DNA from: Methanobacteriota archaeon
GTDB lineage: Archaea > Halobacteriota > Methanomicrobia > Methanomicrobiales > Methanocorpusculaceae
Assembly: GCA_023396065.1 (NCBI GenBank)
Contig: JAEWXF010000009.1
Location: 1 to 64,000, forward strand
Length of the DNA stretch: 64,000 nucleotides
Direction of reading: 5' to 3'
The notes beneath the pieces are model-generated. The model was not told where the DNA came from. It did no database searches and saw nothing but the letters and a program-made list of their open reading frames with translations. Both the position numbers and the translations under genes were made by a program. This document shows positions 34,185 through 43,399 of this stretch, piece after piece; the first letter of the stretch is position 1; the number at the start of each line of letters is the position of its first letter.

Positions 34185-35285
34185 ATGAGAAAAATTGTAT
34201 ATTTTTTCATTGCACTGCTGGTGTGTGCAGCATGTATCGGAACTGTGTCTGCGTGGAGCAGTAATACTGCGGCAACGGTGAGCCCGACCGGTTCTCTTAT
34301 GCCGGGTCAGTCGGTTACTGCTACGATGCAGGTCATTATGCCGACGGATGGTATCGGTTCTGACGGATATCTTATTATGACCACTCCTCTGGACTCCCCC
34401 CAGTGGTCGATTGATATTAAGTACAGTAATGGGGATTCTCCGCTGACATCCCGTGAAGGTACGGGTAAAACTCTGAGACTGTCCGGGTTTGAGCTGAGTT
34501 ATAATGAGGAAATTACGATTGCCATTCTTCTGAACGGAAATGTGCCCAGTTCTGCCGCAGGTCAGGAAATTAGTGTGATCACGGTTACACAGGATCCGTC
34601 AAAGGGCAGTGTTTCAGCGAATTCTTCCACGAAGCAGTCGGTGTACAATCCAAGTGATGTTCCCAAGCAGATTGAAAATGTTCAGTCCGGCGTGAATGAT
34701 CTGGAGACACAGATTACTGAGGCATCCACGAAGGGTGTGAATGTTGCGGACGCCCTTGCGAAGCTGGAAGAGGCGAAGTCTGCTCTGAAGGCTGCACAGA
34801 ATGCAGGTACCAGTGATCCGGCAACGGCAAACAAGCAGATTGCATCTGCCAGCGGGTATCTGGTTGAGTCAGAAAAGCTTATGGTGAAATCCACGCTGGA
34901 ACTGGTGAAGTCGAATCTGGATGAAGTGGATACGATTCTGAATCAGCTTGCTGCGAAAAACTGGAATACGGATAACCGTGTTATCCTTTTGACGACCACA
35001 AAACAGGGTGCGAAGAATCTGTATGATACGGCAAAGGCCGGGTATGATTCATCGTCAAGCTCTGTGTCTGATCTGATAAAGACCCAGTCGCTTGAGGCAC
35101 TGACCGATTCTTCAAAGGCAGTCACGGATGGAAAGGCCCTTCTTGAAGAGGCAAATAAGAGTCCGCTTGACAGTGTGGGTAATTTCCTCCCGTATATTAT
35201 CATCGGTGTGGTTGCAATCATTATCATTATTGGTGTGATTATGGTCATCAGACGCCGGAATGATGACTGGGATGAACTTGGATGA
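34185..35285 (+). CDS. Secreted, C-terminally membrane-anchored coiled-coil protein downstream of cetZ
   Basis: This 366-residue protein has a signal peptide (about 1-23, ending VSA), then an extracellular beta-rich domain (about 24-150). A long helical, probably coiled-coil region with Ala, Lys and Glu heptads follows (about 160-325), then one transmembrane helix near 333-354 and a short cytoplasmic RRRNDDWDELG tail. No named family is recognised. Operon linkage to CetZ suggests that the short acidic tail could touch a cytoskeletal polymer while the outer part contacts the envelope; this is inference. Confidence 0.75.
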   Translation: MRKIVYFFIALLVCAACIGTVSAWSSNTAATVSPTGSLMPGQSVTATMQVIMPTDGIGSDGYLIMTTPLDSPQWSIDIKYSNGDSPLTSREGTGKTLRLSGFELSYNEEITIAILLNGNVPSSAAGQEISVITVTQDPSKGSVSANSSTKQSVYNPSDVPKQIENVQSGVNDLETQITEASTKGVNVADALAKLEEAKSALKAAQNAGTSDPATANKQIASASGYLVESEKLMVKSTLELVKSNLDEVDTILNQLAAKNWNTDNRVILLTTTKQGAKNLYDTAKAGYDSSSSSVSDLIKTQSLEALTDSSKAVTDGKALLEEANKSPLDSVGNFLPYIIIGVVAIIIIIGVIMVIRRRNDDWDELG

Positions 35286-35347
35286 TCCGTTCCGGATCTC
35301 TGACACCTTTTTTATTTGATTTGATATTTTCCGTGGCCCGATACATT

Positions 35348-35875
35348 CCGGTTTGCCGAGCGAGCCGCGAAGCGGCTTGAGAGGTTAGGGACGGTGTCGA
35401 GGCTTGGCTTGTTTCGCGTGTACGTCGATATTTTTTCGTGGGGTCTTTGAGTCGTATGCCGATACATTTTCTTGTGTATCTTTAGACGTATGTGGGTAAC
35501 CACGGAACAGCACGGAACACACCGAATTCCACGGAAGAAAAAACACGGAATACCGCTTCGCTTACGGAAAAAAAACAGAAAGCCTAAGGAAATGAGATGC
35601 TTCGTTCGTATATCGGTAACCACCTGACGTCCAAAGAATCTCGGAAAATGTATCGCCACAGCATCTGAAGAATCCCATATCCTTAGGCTTTCTGTGTTTT
35701 TTCCGTAAGCCGCGTAAGCGGCGGTATTTCGTGTTTTTTCCGTGCTTTTTTCCGTGTTTTCGGTGTGTTCCGTGGTTACCCAAATACACCCAAAGACACA
35801 CAAGAAAAAAATATCGACGTACACACGAAGCAAGTCAAGCCTCGCAAGCCGCTTTGCGGCTCCTCAGCAAACCGG
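35348..35875. repeat. Large imperfect palindromic intergenic element with ACGGAA repeats
   Basis: The two arms are inverted copies around a ~90-nt centre (35590-35680). Perfect paired blocks include 35575-35589 with 35681-35695 (15 bp), 35494-35509 with 35766-35781 (16 bp) and 35418-35436 with 35806-35824 (19 bp). The outer ends share CCGGTTTGC (35348-35356) with GCAAACCGG (35867-35875). The left arm holds five ACGGAA words and the right arm four TTCCGT words. Left-arm insertions make it about 40 bp longer. A 173-codon frame on the minus strand crosses both arms but encodes Thr-Glu-rich low complexity typical of translated repeats. Confidence 0.85.
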
Positions 35876-35902
35876 TATTTAAAACAGAATAAAATACCGG
35901 TT
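35870..35902 (-). terminator. Hairpin at the end of the trkA-like gene
   Basis: AACCGGTATTT and AAATACCGGTT form an 11-bp stem with an 11-nt loop, overlapping the stop codon at 35901-35903. It also touches the edge of the palindromic element. Confidence 0.45.
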
Positions 35903-36560
35903 ATGAATGGAACAGTGCGTCCATATAGTCCACCGACCGGCCTTCTGACTCTTTTTTGGTAAACACCGTAACCACATCGTCGGGCTGGAACGTTACATTT
36001 CCGGAAGGGATGATCAGTTTGCCGCCGCGCCGGATAGCAATATAGAGCATATCTTTGACATCGGACATTTCCCGAACCGTTTTATTGACACCCTGTGCAC
36101 CTTCATTGACCCGGACCTCAAAGATACTACCTCCTTCAATGGAGGCCAGCAGTTGCGTGTCTGGGTTTTCCGACCAGACATACAGACTGCGTGCCACGAT
36201 TTCATCGGGATTTTCGCTGATACGAACTCCGACTTCTTTGAACAGCTCGGAGTGCTCTTTCTGGTTGACAATCGAGACCAGCGTCTTGACATTATAGCGT
36301 TTGGCAAGCCAGCATGCCATAAGATTGAGTGCATCATCGCTGGTAGTGGCGACAAGCGCATCCGCCCGGTCAACACCTGCATCCTCCAGCACAGCTTTAT
36401 CGGTCGCATTTCCCGCAATGGCAAGCAGGTCATACTGACTGAGAATCTCCGCACACCGCTCCTCGTCCCGGTCAATCACAACAACACTGTGCCCGTTCTC
36501 GGATGCGATGCCCGCAAGACTTCGTCCGATACCGCCGAGTCCGACGATGATGAGATACAT
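35901..36560 (-). CDS. trkA: TrkA-type potassium uptake regulator
   Basis: This 219-residue cytoplasmic protein has an N-terminal Rossmann RCK_N domain (GLGGIG at 7-12, acidic residue in VVIDRDEER, then GNATDKAVLEDAG) and a C-terminal RCK_C domain (about 135-219). It binds NAD(H) or nucleotides and gates a TrkH-like K+ channel, which is not in this window. It diverges from rnhB. Confidence 0.92.
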   Translation of the reverse strand: MYLIIVGLGGIGRSLAGIASENGHSVVVIDRDEERCAEILSQYDLLAIAGNATDKAVLEDAGVDRADALVATTSDDALNLMACWLAKRYNVKTLVSIVNQKEHSELFKEVGVRISENPDEIVARSLYVWSENPDTQLLASIEGGSIFEVRVNEGAQGVNKTVREMSDVKDMLYIAIRRGGKLIIPSGNVTFQPDDVVTVFTKKESEGRSVDYMDALFHS

Positions 36561-36619
36561 ACTAGAATCGTTTGGAAACGTCTGGTATTATACCTATCCC
36601 ATCTGATAATAATAGACTG

Positions 36620-37264
36620 ATGCGTATCTGCGGTGTTGATGAGGCGGGAAAAGGATCAGTCCTCGGCCCGATGGTGACGGCAGGAGTTCTGGCTGAGGAT
36701 GAGGATGCCGGCATACTTGCCGGATGCGGAGCGAAGGATTCCAAACAGCTGACACCGCAGAAACGCGAGCGGCTCTACGAAGAGATTGTATCCCGGTGGA
36801 AAACCTGTGCGGTGATCCGGACTCCGGCACAGATTGATGCCCGGGAAAGCACGATGAATCAGTTCACCGCCGCCTGTCATGCGGAAGTTATCCGTACGCT
36901 TCTCCCGGAAACCGCCTATGTGGACGCATGTGATGTGAATGCGGATCGGTTTGCGGACACAGTGCTGCGGTTGAGCGGTGTCTCCGTCCGCATGGTCTCC
37001 GAGCATAAAGCGGACGGACGGTATCCGATTGTCGGCGCGGCCAGTATTGTGGCGAAGGTGACGCGCGACCGGCTGATTGAGGAACTCGCAGAGGAGTTTG
37101 GTTCTGTGGGGAGTGGATATCCGTCGGATGCGGCTACCGTTTCGTTCCTGACTGAATATATCCGGGAACATAAGACTCCGCCGTCATGTGCACGGCGCAG
37201 CTGGCAGACGGTGGATGATATTATTGCGAAATGTTCCCAGCAGAGTTTGTCGGCATTTTTCTGA
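36620..37264 (+). CDS. rnhB: Ribonuclease HII
   Basis: This 214-residue enzyme, from ATG 36620, cuts the RNA strand of RNA-DNA hybrids and single ribonucleotides in DNA. The catalytic acids lie in GVDEAGKG (D7, E8), DACDVNADRF and the SEHKAD-GAASIVAKVTRD region. An ATG at 36572 is in frame but would overlap the divergent promoter and add unconserved sequence. Confidence 0.95.
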   Translation: MRICGVDEAGKGSVLGPMVTAGVLAEDEDAGILAGCGAKDSKQLTPQKRERLYEEIVSRWKTCAVIRTPAQIDARESTMNQFTAACHAEVIRTLLPETAYVDACDVNADRFADTVLRLSGVSVRMVSEHKADGRYPIVGAASIVAKVTRDRLIEELAEEFGSVGSGYPSDAATVSFLTEYIREHKTPPSCARRSWQTVDDIIAKCSQQSLSAFF

Positions 37265-37760
37265 GAATTTTGTCCCGAGACTCCCTCCTCTCGTATTCCG
37301 CCGAACGATCTTTTTCAGAAAACTTGTTCTCGTCTCCGGTGTATCTGGAAATTCTGGTTCCCAACAGATTCAACCAAAATCCGGCGTGACCGGCTCATGT
37401 ACAATCTCGAAAAAGAGTTACTCGGTCTCCAAAATGCCGTGTATCAAATATATCATGCTATCTAATGCCAAAAGACCGGAAAAATGCCAAAAATCTCACT
37501 TGAATTTCCCCGCGGTACATGCCCCTCTATCGAACGCAATAAACGGGAACTGAGCCCCTCAAATCCTCCGGACGTCCTGCACCATCTCCAAAAAACCCTG
37601 TTTTTCCGGGGATTAATGTCTAAATTCAAAATCAGGCCGTAAATTACGGTTATTTTGGGTAGTTCCCTCTCCCTGTCGTGCCATCTTTCGATCAGTCCCC
37701 GGTGATCAGCATTCCACACAAGCAACCTCTTAACCTTCAACGGCACTACAATACACAACA
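37265..37760. other. Intergenic region, no gene recognised
   Basis: About 500 bp without a supported gene. A perfect 13-bp palindrome CCGTAAATTACGG lies at 37637-37649, and GATCA/TGATC repeat halves lie at about 37690-37707, both upstream of the M50 protease gene and possible operator sites. A 52-codon frame from an ATG near 37484 has no recognisable features. Confidence 0.4.
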
Positions 37761-39083
37761 ATGGAATTCGGATGGATTGTACCGGTACTGATCTGTGTAC
37801 TCGTATATGCACTCGTATGCTGGGCTATCAAAAAATATCAGTTCCATCCTGAGATTTTTGCCTTCATGGGCCCGTGTCTGATGATTCGGACATCCCGAAC
37901 CGGCATCTTTGATCTTTTCGCCAGATTCCGGCGGACTTTTCTGATCTACGGCACACTGGGTGTTATTGTGGTTGCCGTCTGCGGCATTCTGATGACCGCG
38001 CTGATCATCATCACGGCATATCTGACCATGCTCATCCAGCCGGATCCGTCACCGATTATTCAGCCGCAGAATCTCCTGCTGATTCCCGGCATTAATGACT
38101 ATGTACCGTCCACATTTGCGGTCTGGTTTGCCCTCGTCTTTGCGGTCGTCATTCACGAGTTCGGTCACGGCCTCCTGTCCCGTGTTGAAAAGATCCGTGT
38201 AAAATATACGGGGATTCTTGCCTGCGTTATTCCGATCGGCGCATTTGTTGAGCCGGATGAACAGGAGATCGAAACATCTCCGCTGCCAACGAAACTGCGG
38301 ATGTTCGCCGCAGGGATTATGAACAACATGGTGGTGGGACTTGTCTGCATTCTTGTTCTCGTCGTCCTGCTTGGCATGGTAACCCCCGGTACTGCGCCGT
38401 TTGTACAGGGAACCTATGCCGGATACCCGGCGGATCAGGCAGGCCTCCTCCCCGGAACCGTGATTCTTGAGATAAACGGAGTTCCGGTCGCCAATATCAG
38501 TGACGTTTCAGCAGTTCTCTCACCAACTCTGCCGAACCAGACCATCTCTGTCCTTGGCGAGTACAAGGGCGTTCAGCAGATGTATGACATCACGCTCACC
38601 TCTGTTCCGCCGGAGATTTCTGCGAATGCCACCAACGGATTCATGGGCGTCGTCTACGGCCAGCCGCAGGCGGTCGTTGATACCCTGCATGCATGGACGC
38701 ATCCGTCCTCGCCTCTCGGTGCCGTTGTATCCGCGATGAACTTCCTCGTGCTGCCGTTCTCCTCAATCACCGGCGGCAGCAGCCCGCTGAGCATCTTAGT
38801 CACGGACACGCCGGACCCGGCATACCTTGCAGCACCGTTTGACGGATTCTGGGAAGTTGTTCATGTCCTGTACTGGTGTGCCTGGGTGAACATCCTGCTT
38901 GGAACCTTCAACGCTCTGCCCCTCGGTCCGCTGGACGGCGGTCAGATGCTGCGTGAAGGGGTGAAAAGTTTCTTTGCAAAACGCGGAAAAGAGGAGTATG
39001 CCCAGCCGTTCTGCAGCATGATTACCAACATTCTGATTGTGGTAATTATTATCCCGATAATTATGCCGTATTTCTTCCGCTGA
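37761..39083 (+). CDS. Membrane zinc metalloprotease, M50 (site-2 protease) family with PDZ domain
   Basis: This 440-residue multi-pass protein has the zinc motif H132-E-F-G-H136 in a membrane helix and the third ligand D392 in LPLGPLDGG. A PDZ-like domain lies between (about 210-285, GYPADQAGLLPGTVILEINGVPV). Such enzymes cut transmembrane segments of regulators or signal peptides inside the membrane. The substrate is unknown, and the gene stands alone. Confidence 0.92.
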   Translation: MEFGWIVPVLICVLVYALVCWAIKKYQFHPEIFAFMGPCLMIRTSRTGIFDLFARFRRTFLIYGTLGVIVVAVCGILMTALIIITAYLTMLIQPDPSPIIQPQNLLLIPGINDYVPSTFAVWFALVFAVVIHEFGHGLLSRVEKIRVKYTGILACVIPIGAFVEPDEQEIETSPLPTKLRMFAAGIMNNMVVGLVCILVLVVLLGMVTPGTAPFVQGTYAGYPADQAGLLPGTVILEINGVPVANISDVSAVLSPTLPNQTISVLGEYKGVQQMYDITLTSVPPEISANATNGFMGVVYGQPQAVVDTLHAWTHPSSPLGAVVSAMNFLVLPFSSITGGSSPLSILVTDTPDPAYLAAPFDGFWEVVHVLYWCAWVNILLGTFNALPLGPLDGGQMLREGVKSFFAKRGKEEYAQPFCSMITNILIVVIIIPIIMPYFFR

Positions 39084-39135
39084 TGCAGGAATGATATACG
39101 TTTATGAGGCTGAAACCCTCATAACAATACATTCT

Positions 39136-40068
39136 ATGAACAGCCGCTGGCTCCTGTTTCCTCTGCTTGTCTTTCTTGGCGGCTGTTGTTATGGCCCGTC
39201 GTCTCCGACGATCAAACTTGCCTATGAGGCAGGTTTTTCTGCGAACGATGTGGTGATGAGCCAGTATTTTTACGGCTGGATGATTTTGTTTGTTCTGGTT
39301 GCCGGAGGCTTTGGTCTCCGGCTTCTGCACCAAAAGCCGTCTGCTTCTCCCTGGACCGCGCTTCGGATACTGCGGATGGTTGCTACCGGCGCGGCTATCG
39401 CGCTGGTCAGTGTTTGTTACTGCTTTTCGCTGCAAAGTGTGCCCGCGTCGGTTTCGGTCATTCTTTTGTTCCAGTTTACGTGGATAGGTGTTCTCATCCA
39501 GGGACTGGTGGAACGAAAACTGCCGTCACGACACACCTGCGGTGCAGTGGTCTTTCTGATTCTCGGAACAGTACTCGCAGCAGGGCTTGTCGGAACCGAT
39601 GTCCCGCTGACGTTTGATGGTGTCGCCTTCGGGATGCTGTCGGCGCTGTTTTATGCTCTCTACATGTTCCTCCTCGGCAGAACCGAACCGGAAATGCATC
39701 CTCTGACCCGGAGCTTTGTGATTATGTCCTGTTCGCTTGTTCTGCTGGTCTGTCTGTTCTCGCCGTCCTTTGTTCTGCAGGGCACGGCGTTTTCCGGAAT
39801 ATGGATGTACGGGATTATCCTCGGCCTGTTCGGCTGTGCCCTGCCGATGTTTCTGTTTTCGATCGGAACCCCCCGGGTTTCAATCGGGGCTGCAACGATC
39901 CTCAGTTCCTCTGAGCTTCCTGCTTCCATTATCTGTGCAGTACTGATTCTGGCCGAGGCGGTGTCCTGGATTCAGTGGGTTGGGGTGGCACTGATCTTTT
40001 TCGGTATTGCCTATCCCTATCTCCGGCAGGGGGACGGGAGTGCCGCATCCGTTCCTGCCGAAATATAA
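39136..40068 (+). CDS. EamA/DMT-family permease
   Basis: This 310-residue protein has about ten transmembrane helices in two homologous halves, the EamA layout of drug/metabolite transporters. The second half ends with the typical SSSELPASIICAVLILAEAVSWIQWVGVA-type signature (glutamate in helix 9). The ATG at 39136 starts just before the first helix; a start at 39091 would add 15 residues. The exported or imported metabolite cannot be told. Confidence 0.87.
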   Translation: MNSRWLLFPLLVFLGGCCYGPSSPTIKLAYEAGFSANDVVMSQYFYGWMILFVLVAGGFGLRLLHQKPSASPWTALRILRMVATGAAIALVSVCYCFSLQSVPASVSVILLFQFTWIGVLIQGLVERKLPSRHTCGAVVFLILGTVLAAGLVGTDVPLTFDGVAFGMLSALFYALYMFLLGRTEPEMHPLTRSFVIMSCSLVLLVCLFSPSFVLQGTAFSGIWMYGIILGLFGCALPMFLFSIGTPRVSIGAATILSSSELPASIICAVLILAEAVSWIQWVGVALIFFGIAYPYLRQGDGSAASVPAEI

Positions 40069-40098
40069 TAATCCGCATGCATCCAATATACCTGTAGT

Positions 40099-40713
40099 AT
40101 GAAGCGGATTGCAGTGCTTGCTTCGGGACGCGGCTCCAACTTTCAGGCGATACTGGATGCCCTTTCCCGGGGAGAGATTCACGGGACGTGTGTTGCCCTC
40201 ATCACCGACAACAAAGATGCGTATGCGATCTCCCGGGCGGAGGCGGCCAATGTTCCTGCAGTTGTTATAAACTACCGGGATTATCCGACGAAGGCCGCGT
40301 ATGAGGCGGATCTGCTTGCTGCGATGAAAGAGACGAATGCGGATCTGTTCGTCTGCGCCGGGTACATGCGGATTATCGGGGTGGAGATCATCCGGGCGTT
40401 TGCCGGAAAGATGATCAATATTCATCCGGCACTGCTTCCGGCGTTCACCGGTCTGCACGGACAGCGGCAGGCGCTGGAGTACGGGGTAAAGATTGCCGGA
40501 TGTACGGTGCATTTCGTGGATGAGGGGCTTGATTCCGGACCGATTATTCTTCAGAAAGCGGTACCGGTCTTTGATGATGATGATGAGGACGCACTGGATG
40601 AGCGGATTCTGGAACAGGAGCATATTGCATTTCCCGAGGCGGTTGCTCTGTTCTGTGATGACCGGCTTGTTGTTTCCGGCCGCCGTGTGAAAATTCTTCC
40701 GGAGAGTCCCTGA
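40099..40713 (+). CDS. purN: Phosphoribosylglycinamide formyltransferase
   Basis: This 204-residue enzyme of purine synthesis transfers a formyl group to GAR. Motifs are ASGRGSNFQAIL (phosphoribosyl binding), INIHPALLPAF (catalytic Asn and His) and FVDEGLDSGPII (catalytic Asp). Length matches the folate-type PurN family. It is followed 4 bp later by the RNase P protein gene, so the two are likely cotranscribed. Confidence 0.95.
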   Translation: MKRIAVLASGRGSNFQAILDALSRGEIHGTCVALITDNKDAYAISRAEAANVPAVVINYRDYPTKAAYEADLLAAMKETNADLFVCAGYMRIIGVEIIRAFAGKMINIHPALLPAFTGLHGQRQALEYGVKIAGCTVHFVDEGLDSGPIILQKAVPVFDDDDEDALDERILEQEHIAFPEAVALFCDDRLVVSGRRVKILPESP

Positions 40714-40717
40714 ATCT

Positions 40718-41020
40718 ATGGCGCAATACAGTAAAGGTCCGTCGCCGAAAAAGATTGCGCTGGAACGCATTGAAATTTTGTTTGCGCAGGCATACCGGAA
40801 CCGGGACGATCCTGCTCTGGCCAACCGGTATGTTTTCCTCGCACGGGAGATTGCAATGCGGCAGCGGCTTCGGATGCCCAGAGAGTTCCGACGGCTGTTC
40901 TGTCCGGTGTGCCATGCATATTTTGTGGCCGGGAAGAATTTCCGGGTGCGGATTCAGCACAGTAAGGTTATCTGTACCTGCGGGGTCTGCGGTGCGGTAA
41001 CACGGTATCCCCTCCGGTGA
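40718..41020 (+). CDS. rnp4: Ribonuclease P protein component 4 (Rpp21/Rpr2 family)
   Basis: This 100-residue protein has an N-terminal helical part (IALERIEILFAQAYRN, YVFLAREIAMRQRLRMP) and a zinc ribbon formed by CPVC and CGVC. It helps RNase P RNA bind precursor tRNA in complex with Rpp29. The sequence ends RYPLR, typical for the family. Confidence 0.9.
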   Translation: MAQYSKGPSPKKIALERIEILFAQAYRNRDDPALANRYVFLAREIAMRQRLRMPREFRRLFCPVCHAYFVAGKNFRVRIQHSKVICTCGVCGAVTRYPLR

Positions 41021-41140
41021 AAACGCTCGGTACCATATGGTTTTGTTGGTAACTGCAGTTATCGGATATTCTTTTTTTTATGAGATCAGTGTCTCCAGAT
41101 ATTTTGATATTCTATGTGATCATATACATTATCATTTAGT

Positions 41141-42865
41141 ATGTTGAGTCGACGTTCTTTCTTGTATGTAGTCGTGCTCATAATTGCTGTGGCCTGTGTC
41201 GGCGTGTTTCTGATGATGCCGCACTCCTCTCAATCCAATCCGCAGTACATTGACGCCCCGGCTGAAATGCAGGAGCTGTCTCTGGAATTTGCCTCTGATG
41301 TACAGAGCCAGACAGCCCATATTGCATCCGACCTGAAGAATCTCTCGCAGAACCTGAGCGGTCTTACTCCTGATGACCCGTACACGTCCGAGCTGATTCG
41401 CAACTATTATGATCTGTATCCTGATGCCGCAGGTGTTGCCTGGGTTGATGTAAACGGCTCTGTCTGCCGGGTGCCGATGTTTTCTATCTCTGCAATTCTG
41501 GAGTCCCCGGAGATTGCCGCGATCAATGAGTCATCCTTCGCCGAGCAGGAGTGTCTGCTGATCGGGCCTCTCCTTTCCCGAACCTATGGCATGGTACTGT
41601 GCTTCGTGGTCCCGGTGTATACGGAGGACGGGACCTACAACGGTTTTGTCTGTATGCCGCATCCGACCGTCCTTCTGCTGAATGCCACGCCCGGTACGCC
41701 GTACTTCAAAGATACGATCTACGGACTCTGGGTTATCAACGCCGACGGAACCTATCTGTACCATCCTGACGCTGGTCTGATCGGACAGAACATCTATACC
41801 GACCCGTTGTTCATGACCGAACCTTCGGTTCTCACCGGTGTGCGGGCGGTTGTTGCATCTCCTGCAGGCGCCATGAAGTATACTGGATATGAACTGAGCT
41901 TCACGACCGTTGTAGAAAAGACCGGTGTGTGGACAACGGTCCCGTTCGGCGGTCAGGAGCTCAGACTGGTTCTGGATAATTATTCCTATGTTCCCCCGAA
42001 AGAAACGCTGCCGGAAAAAACGGTGACGTCGGACAGGCTGCGATCTATTGCAGAATCCATGCTGGTGTATGCATCCGCGCACGGTAAAGAGAAAACCCTT
42101 GCCGCGATAAATAATCCCTCCGGACCGTTTGCTGTATCCGGGTATGCGGTCTTTGCGTTTGGTATGAACGGGACGATGCTCGCCGCTCCCTCCGAGCCCT
42201 ATGGAGTCGGGATGGACCGGACAAACTACCGGGATGCATACGGTATCCGGAGTGTAAACCTTATGATCAACCGGTGCCTGCAGGGCGGCGGGTATATCAA
42301 TTACTATCAGACCGATCCCTATCTCGATCAGCAGGCGCTTCTGAAGCTTGCTTATGTCCTGCCGGTGAATGAAGACTGGTTCATTGGTGTCGGCGGCCAG
42401 GTTCTGGATCATCCGGTTTCTTATGATATTCAATATCGTATGAAACTTGTCCGGACCGTTCAGGCCGCCGAAGCGTATGTCACTGCTTTTGGAAAGGAGG
42501 CTGCCCTTTCGAAAATGATGGATCCGACCGATCCTCTGGTGATACCAAAAGATACTCATCTGTTTGCACTGGACTACAACGGGACGCTCCTTGCTGATGA
42601 AACGGATCTGGCCGCTGTCGGAAACGATGTGTTCTTTTATACCAACTCCTACGGCGATTCACCGATTCGTGAAACATCCCTGACTGCCCGTGCCGGCGGC
42701 GGGTATTTTTATATCGAATCAGATGATCCGGTCACCGGTCAGTATGTACTTTCCCTTTGTTATGTAGAGCCGGTTGACGAAACATGGTGCATTGCCTGCG
42801 TCATGCTGTTGAACAGCTATGATGCACCGAAGGATTCGCTGGAGGCTGGTCATGGCGGTGAGTAA
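41141..42865 (+). CDS. Membrane-anchored triple Cache-like extracytoplasmic protein
   Basis: This 574-residue protein has a single N-terminal transmembrane or signal segment (about 7-26). The rest is outside the cell and contains three PAS-like Cache modules. The first covers about 40-285. Two similar ones at about 300-430 and 445-565 each read YA/YV..GKE..L..., then ALDYNGTLLAD or a variant, RDAYG/TNSYG, GGGY and YVLPV/YVEPV. There is no cytoplasmic kinase, HAMP or methyl-accepting part. It is a paralogue of the protein at 43400-45145, with a pilin-like gene between. Confidence 0.8.
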   Translation: MLSRRSFLYVVVLIIAVACVGVFLMMPHSSQSNPQYIDAPAEMQELSLEFASDVQSQTAHIASDLKNLSQNLSGLTPDDPYTSELIRNYYDLYPDAAGVAWVDVNGSVCRVPMFSISAILESPEIAAINESSFAEQECLLIGPLLSRTYGMVLCFVVPVYTEDGTYNGFVCMPHPTVLLLNATPGTPYFKDTIYGLWVINADGTYLYHPDAGLIGQNIYTDPLFMTEPSVLTGVRAVVASPAGAMKYTGYELSFTTVVEKTGVWTTVPFGGQELRLVLDNYSYVPPKETLPEKTVTSDRLRSIAESMLVYASAHGKEKTLAAINNPSGPFAVSGYAVFAFGMNGTMLAAPSEPYGVGMDRTNYRDAYGIRSVNLMINRCLQGGGYINYYQTDPYLDQQALLKLAYVLPVNEDWFIGVGGQVLDHPVSYDIQYRMKLVRTVQAAEAYVTAFGKEAALSKMMDPTDPLVIPKDTHLFALDYNGTLLADETDLAAVGNDVFFYTNSYGDSPIRETSLTARAGGGYFYIESDDPVTGQYVLSLCYVEPVDETWCIACVMLLNSYDAPKDSLEAGHGGE

Positions 42866-43301
42866 TTGTATGAGTCTGGGTCCGCGACATTTCATGAAGC
42901 CTGCCGATTCACGCAAGTTCACGCTCTCTCCGGTACTTGCGGTGCTTCTTGTCATCGGCATCATCGTGGTTCTCGTTCTTATCGGTATGTTTGCCATGGG
43001 GGAGATCGTTCACAAGTCCTATGATCATGTGGATGTTACCGTTCAAATCTCCGGAAACGATGTGGTGGTTACCGTTATCGGCGGTGATGATGCTGCCTAC
43101 GTCACGGGTGTCTGTGCCTATATTGACGGGACTGATGCAGTATCGTCCCTGCAATTTCTCAATTACGCAGGTCTCAGTGAGCCGATCGTCTTTACCGGTC
43201 TTGCCAGAGGAGTTACGGGTTCTGCATTTGTGATTGTTGAGGTTGCATTTGATGACGGCACGACCGGCGTGGTAAACTATGCCCGTCTGCAGTTCAACTG
43301 A
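42852..43301 (+). CDS. Type IV pilin-like protein (archaeal Pilin_N class)
   Basis: The product has 149 residues from ATG 42852, which follows GGAGG with 6-base spacing; ATG 42870, with GGTGAG before it, is an alternative. After a short basic leader comes RKFTLSPVLAVLLVIGIIVV, the archaeal prepilin pattern in which a peptidase cuts before the hydrophobic helix. A beta-rich head domain follows (about 75-149). The gene overlaps the Cache gene upstream by 14 bp, which suggests coupled expression. A T-rich stretch with T9 after the stop (about 43307-43315) probably ends the transcript. Confidence 0.85.
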   Translation: MAVSNCMSLGPRHFMKPADSRKFTLSPVLAVLLVIGIIVVLVLIGMFAMGEIVHKSYDHVDVTVQISGNDVVVTVIGGDDAAYVTGVCAYIDGTDAVSSLQFLNYAGLSEPIVFTGLARGVTGSAFVIVEVAFDDGTTGVVNYARLQFN

Positions 43302-43399
43302 CACCATCTTTTTTTTTGGAGAAATACTTTGGTATTTCTTTTGAAATCCTTCGACTGCGTCAGGTTTATTAGCTGAAACGTAGACCATACATAGATTTC

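Noticed and set aside
35312..35833. 173-codon minus-strand reading frame
   Set aside because: It spans both arms of the palindromic element and encodes repeated Thr-Glu-Asn/Lys words, as expected of a translated repeat rather than a protein.
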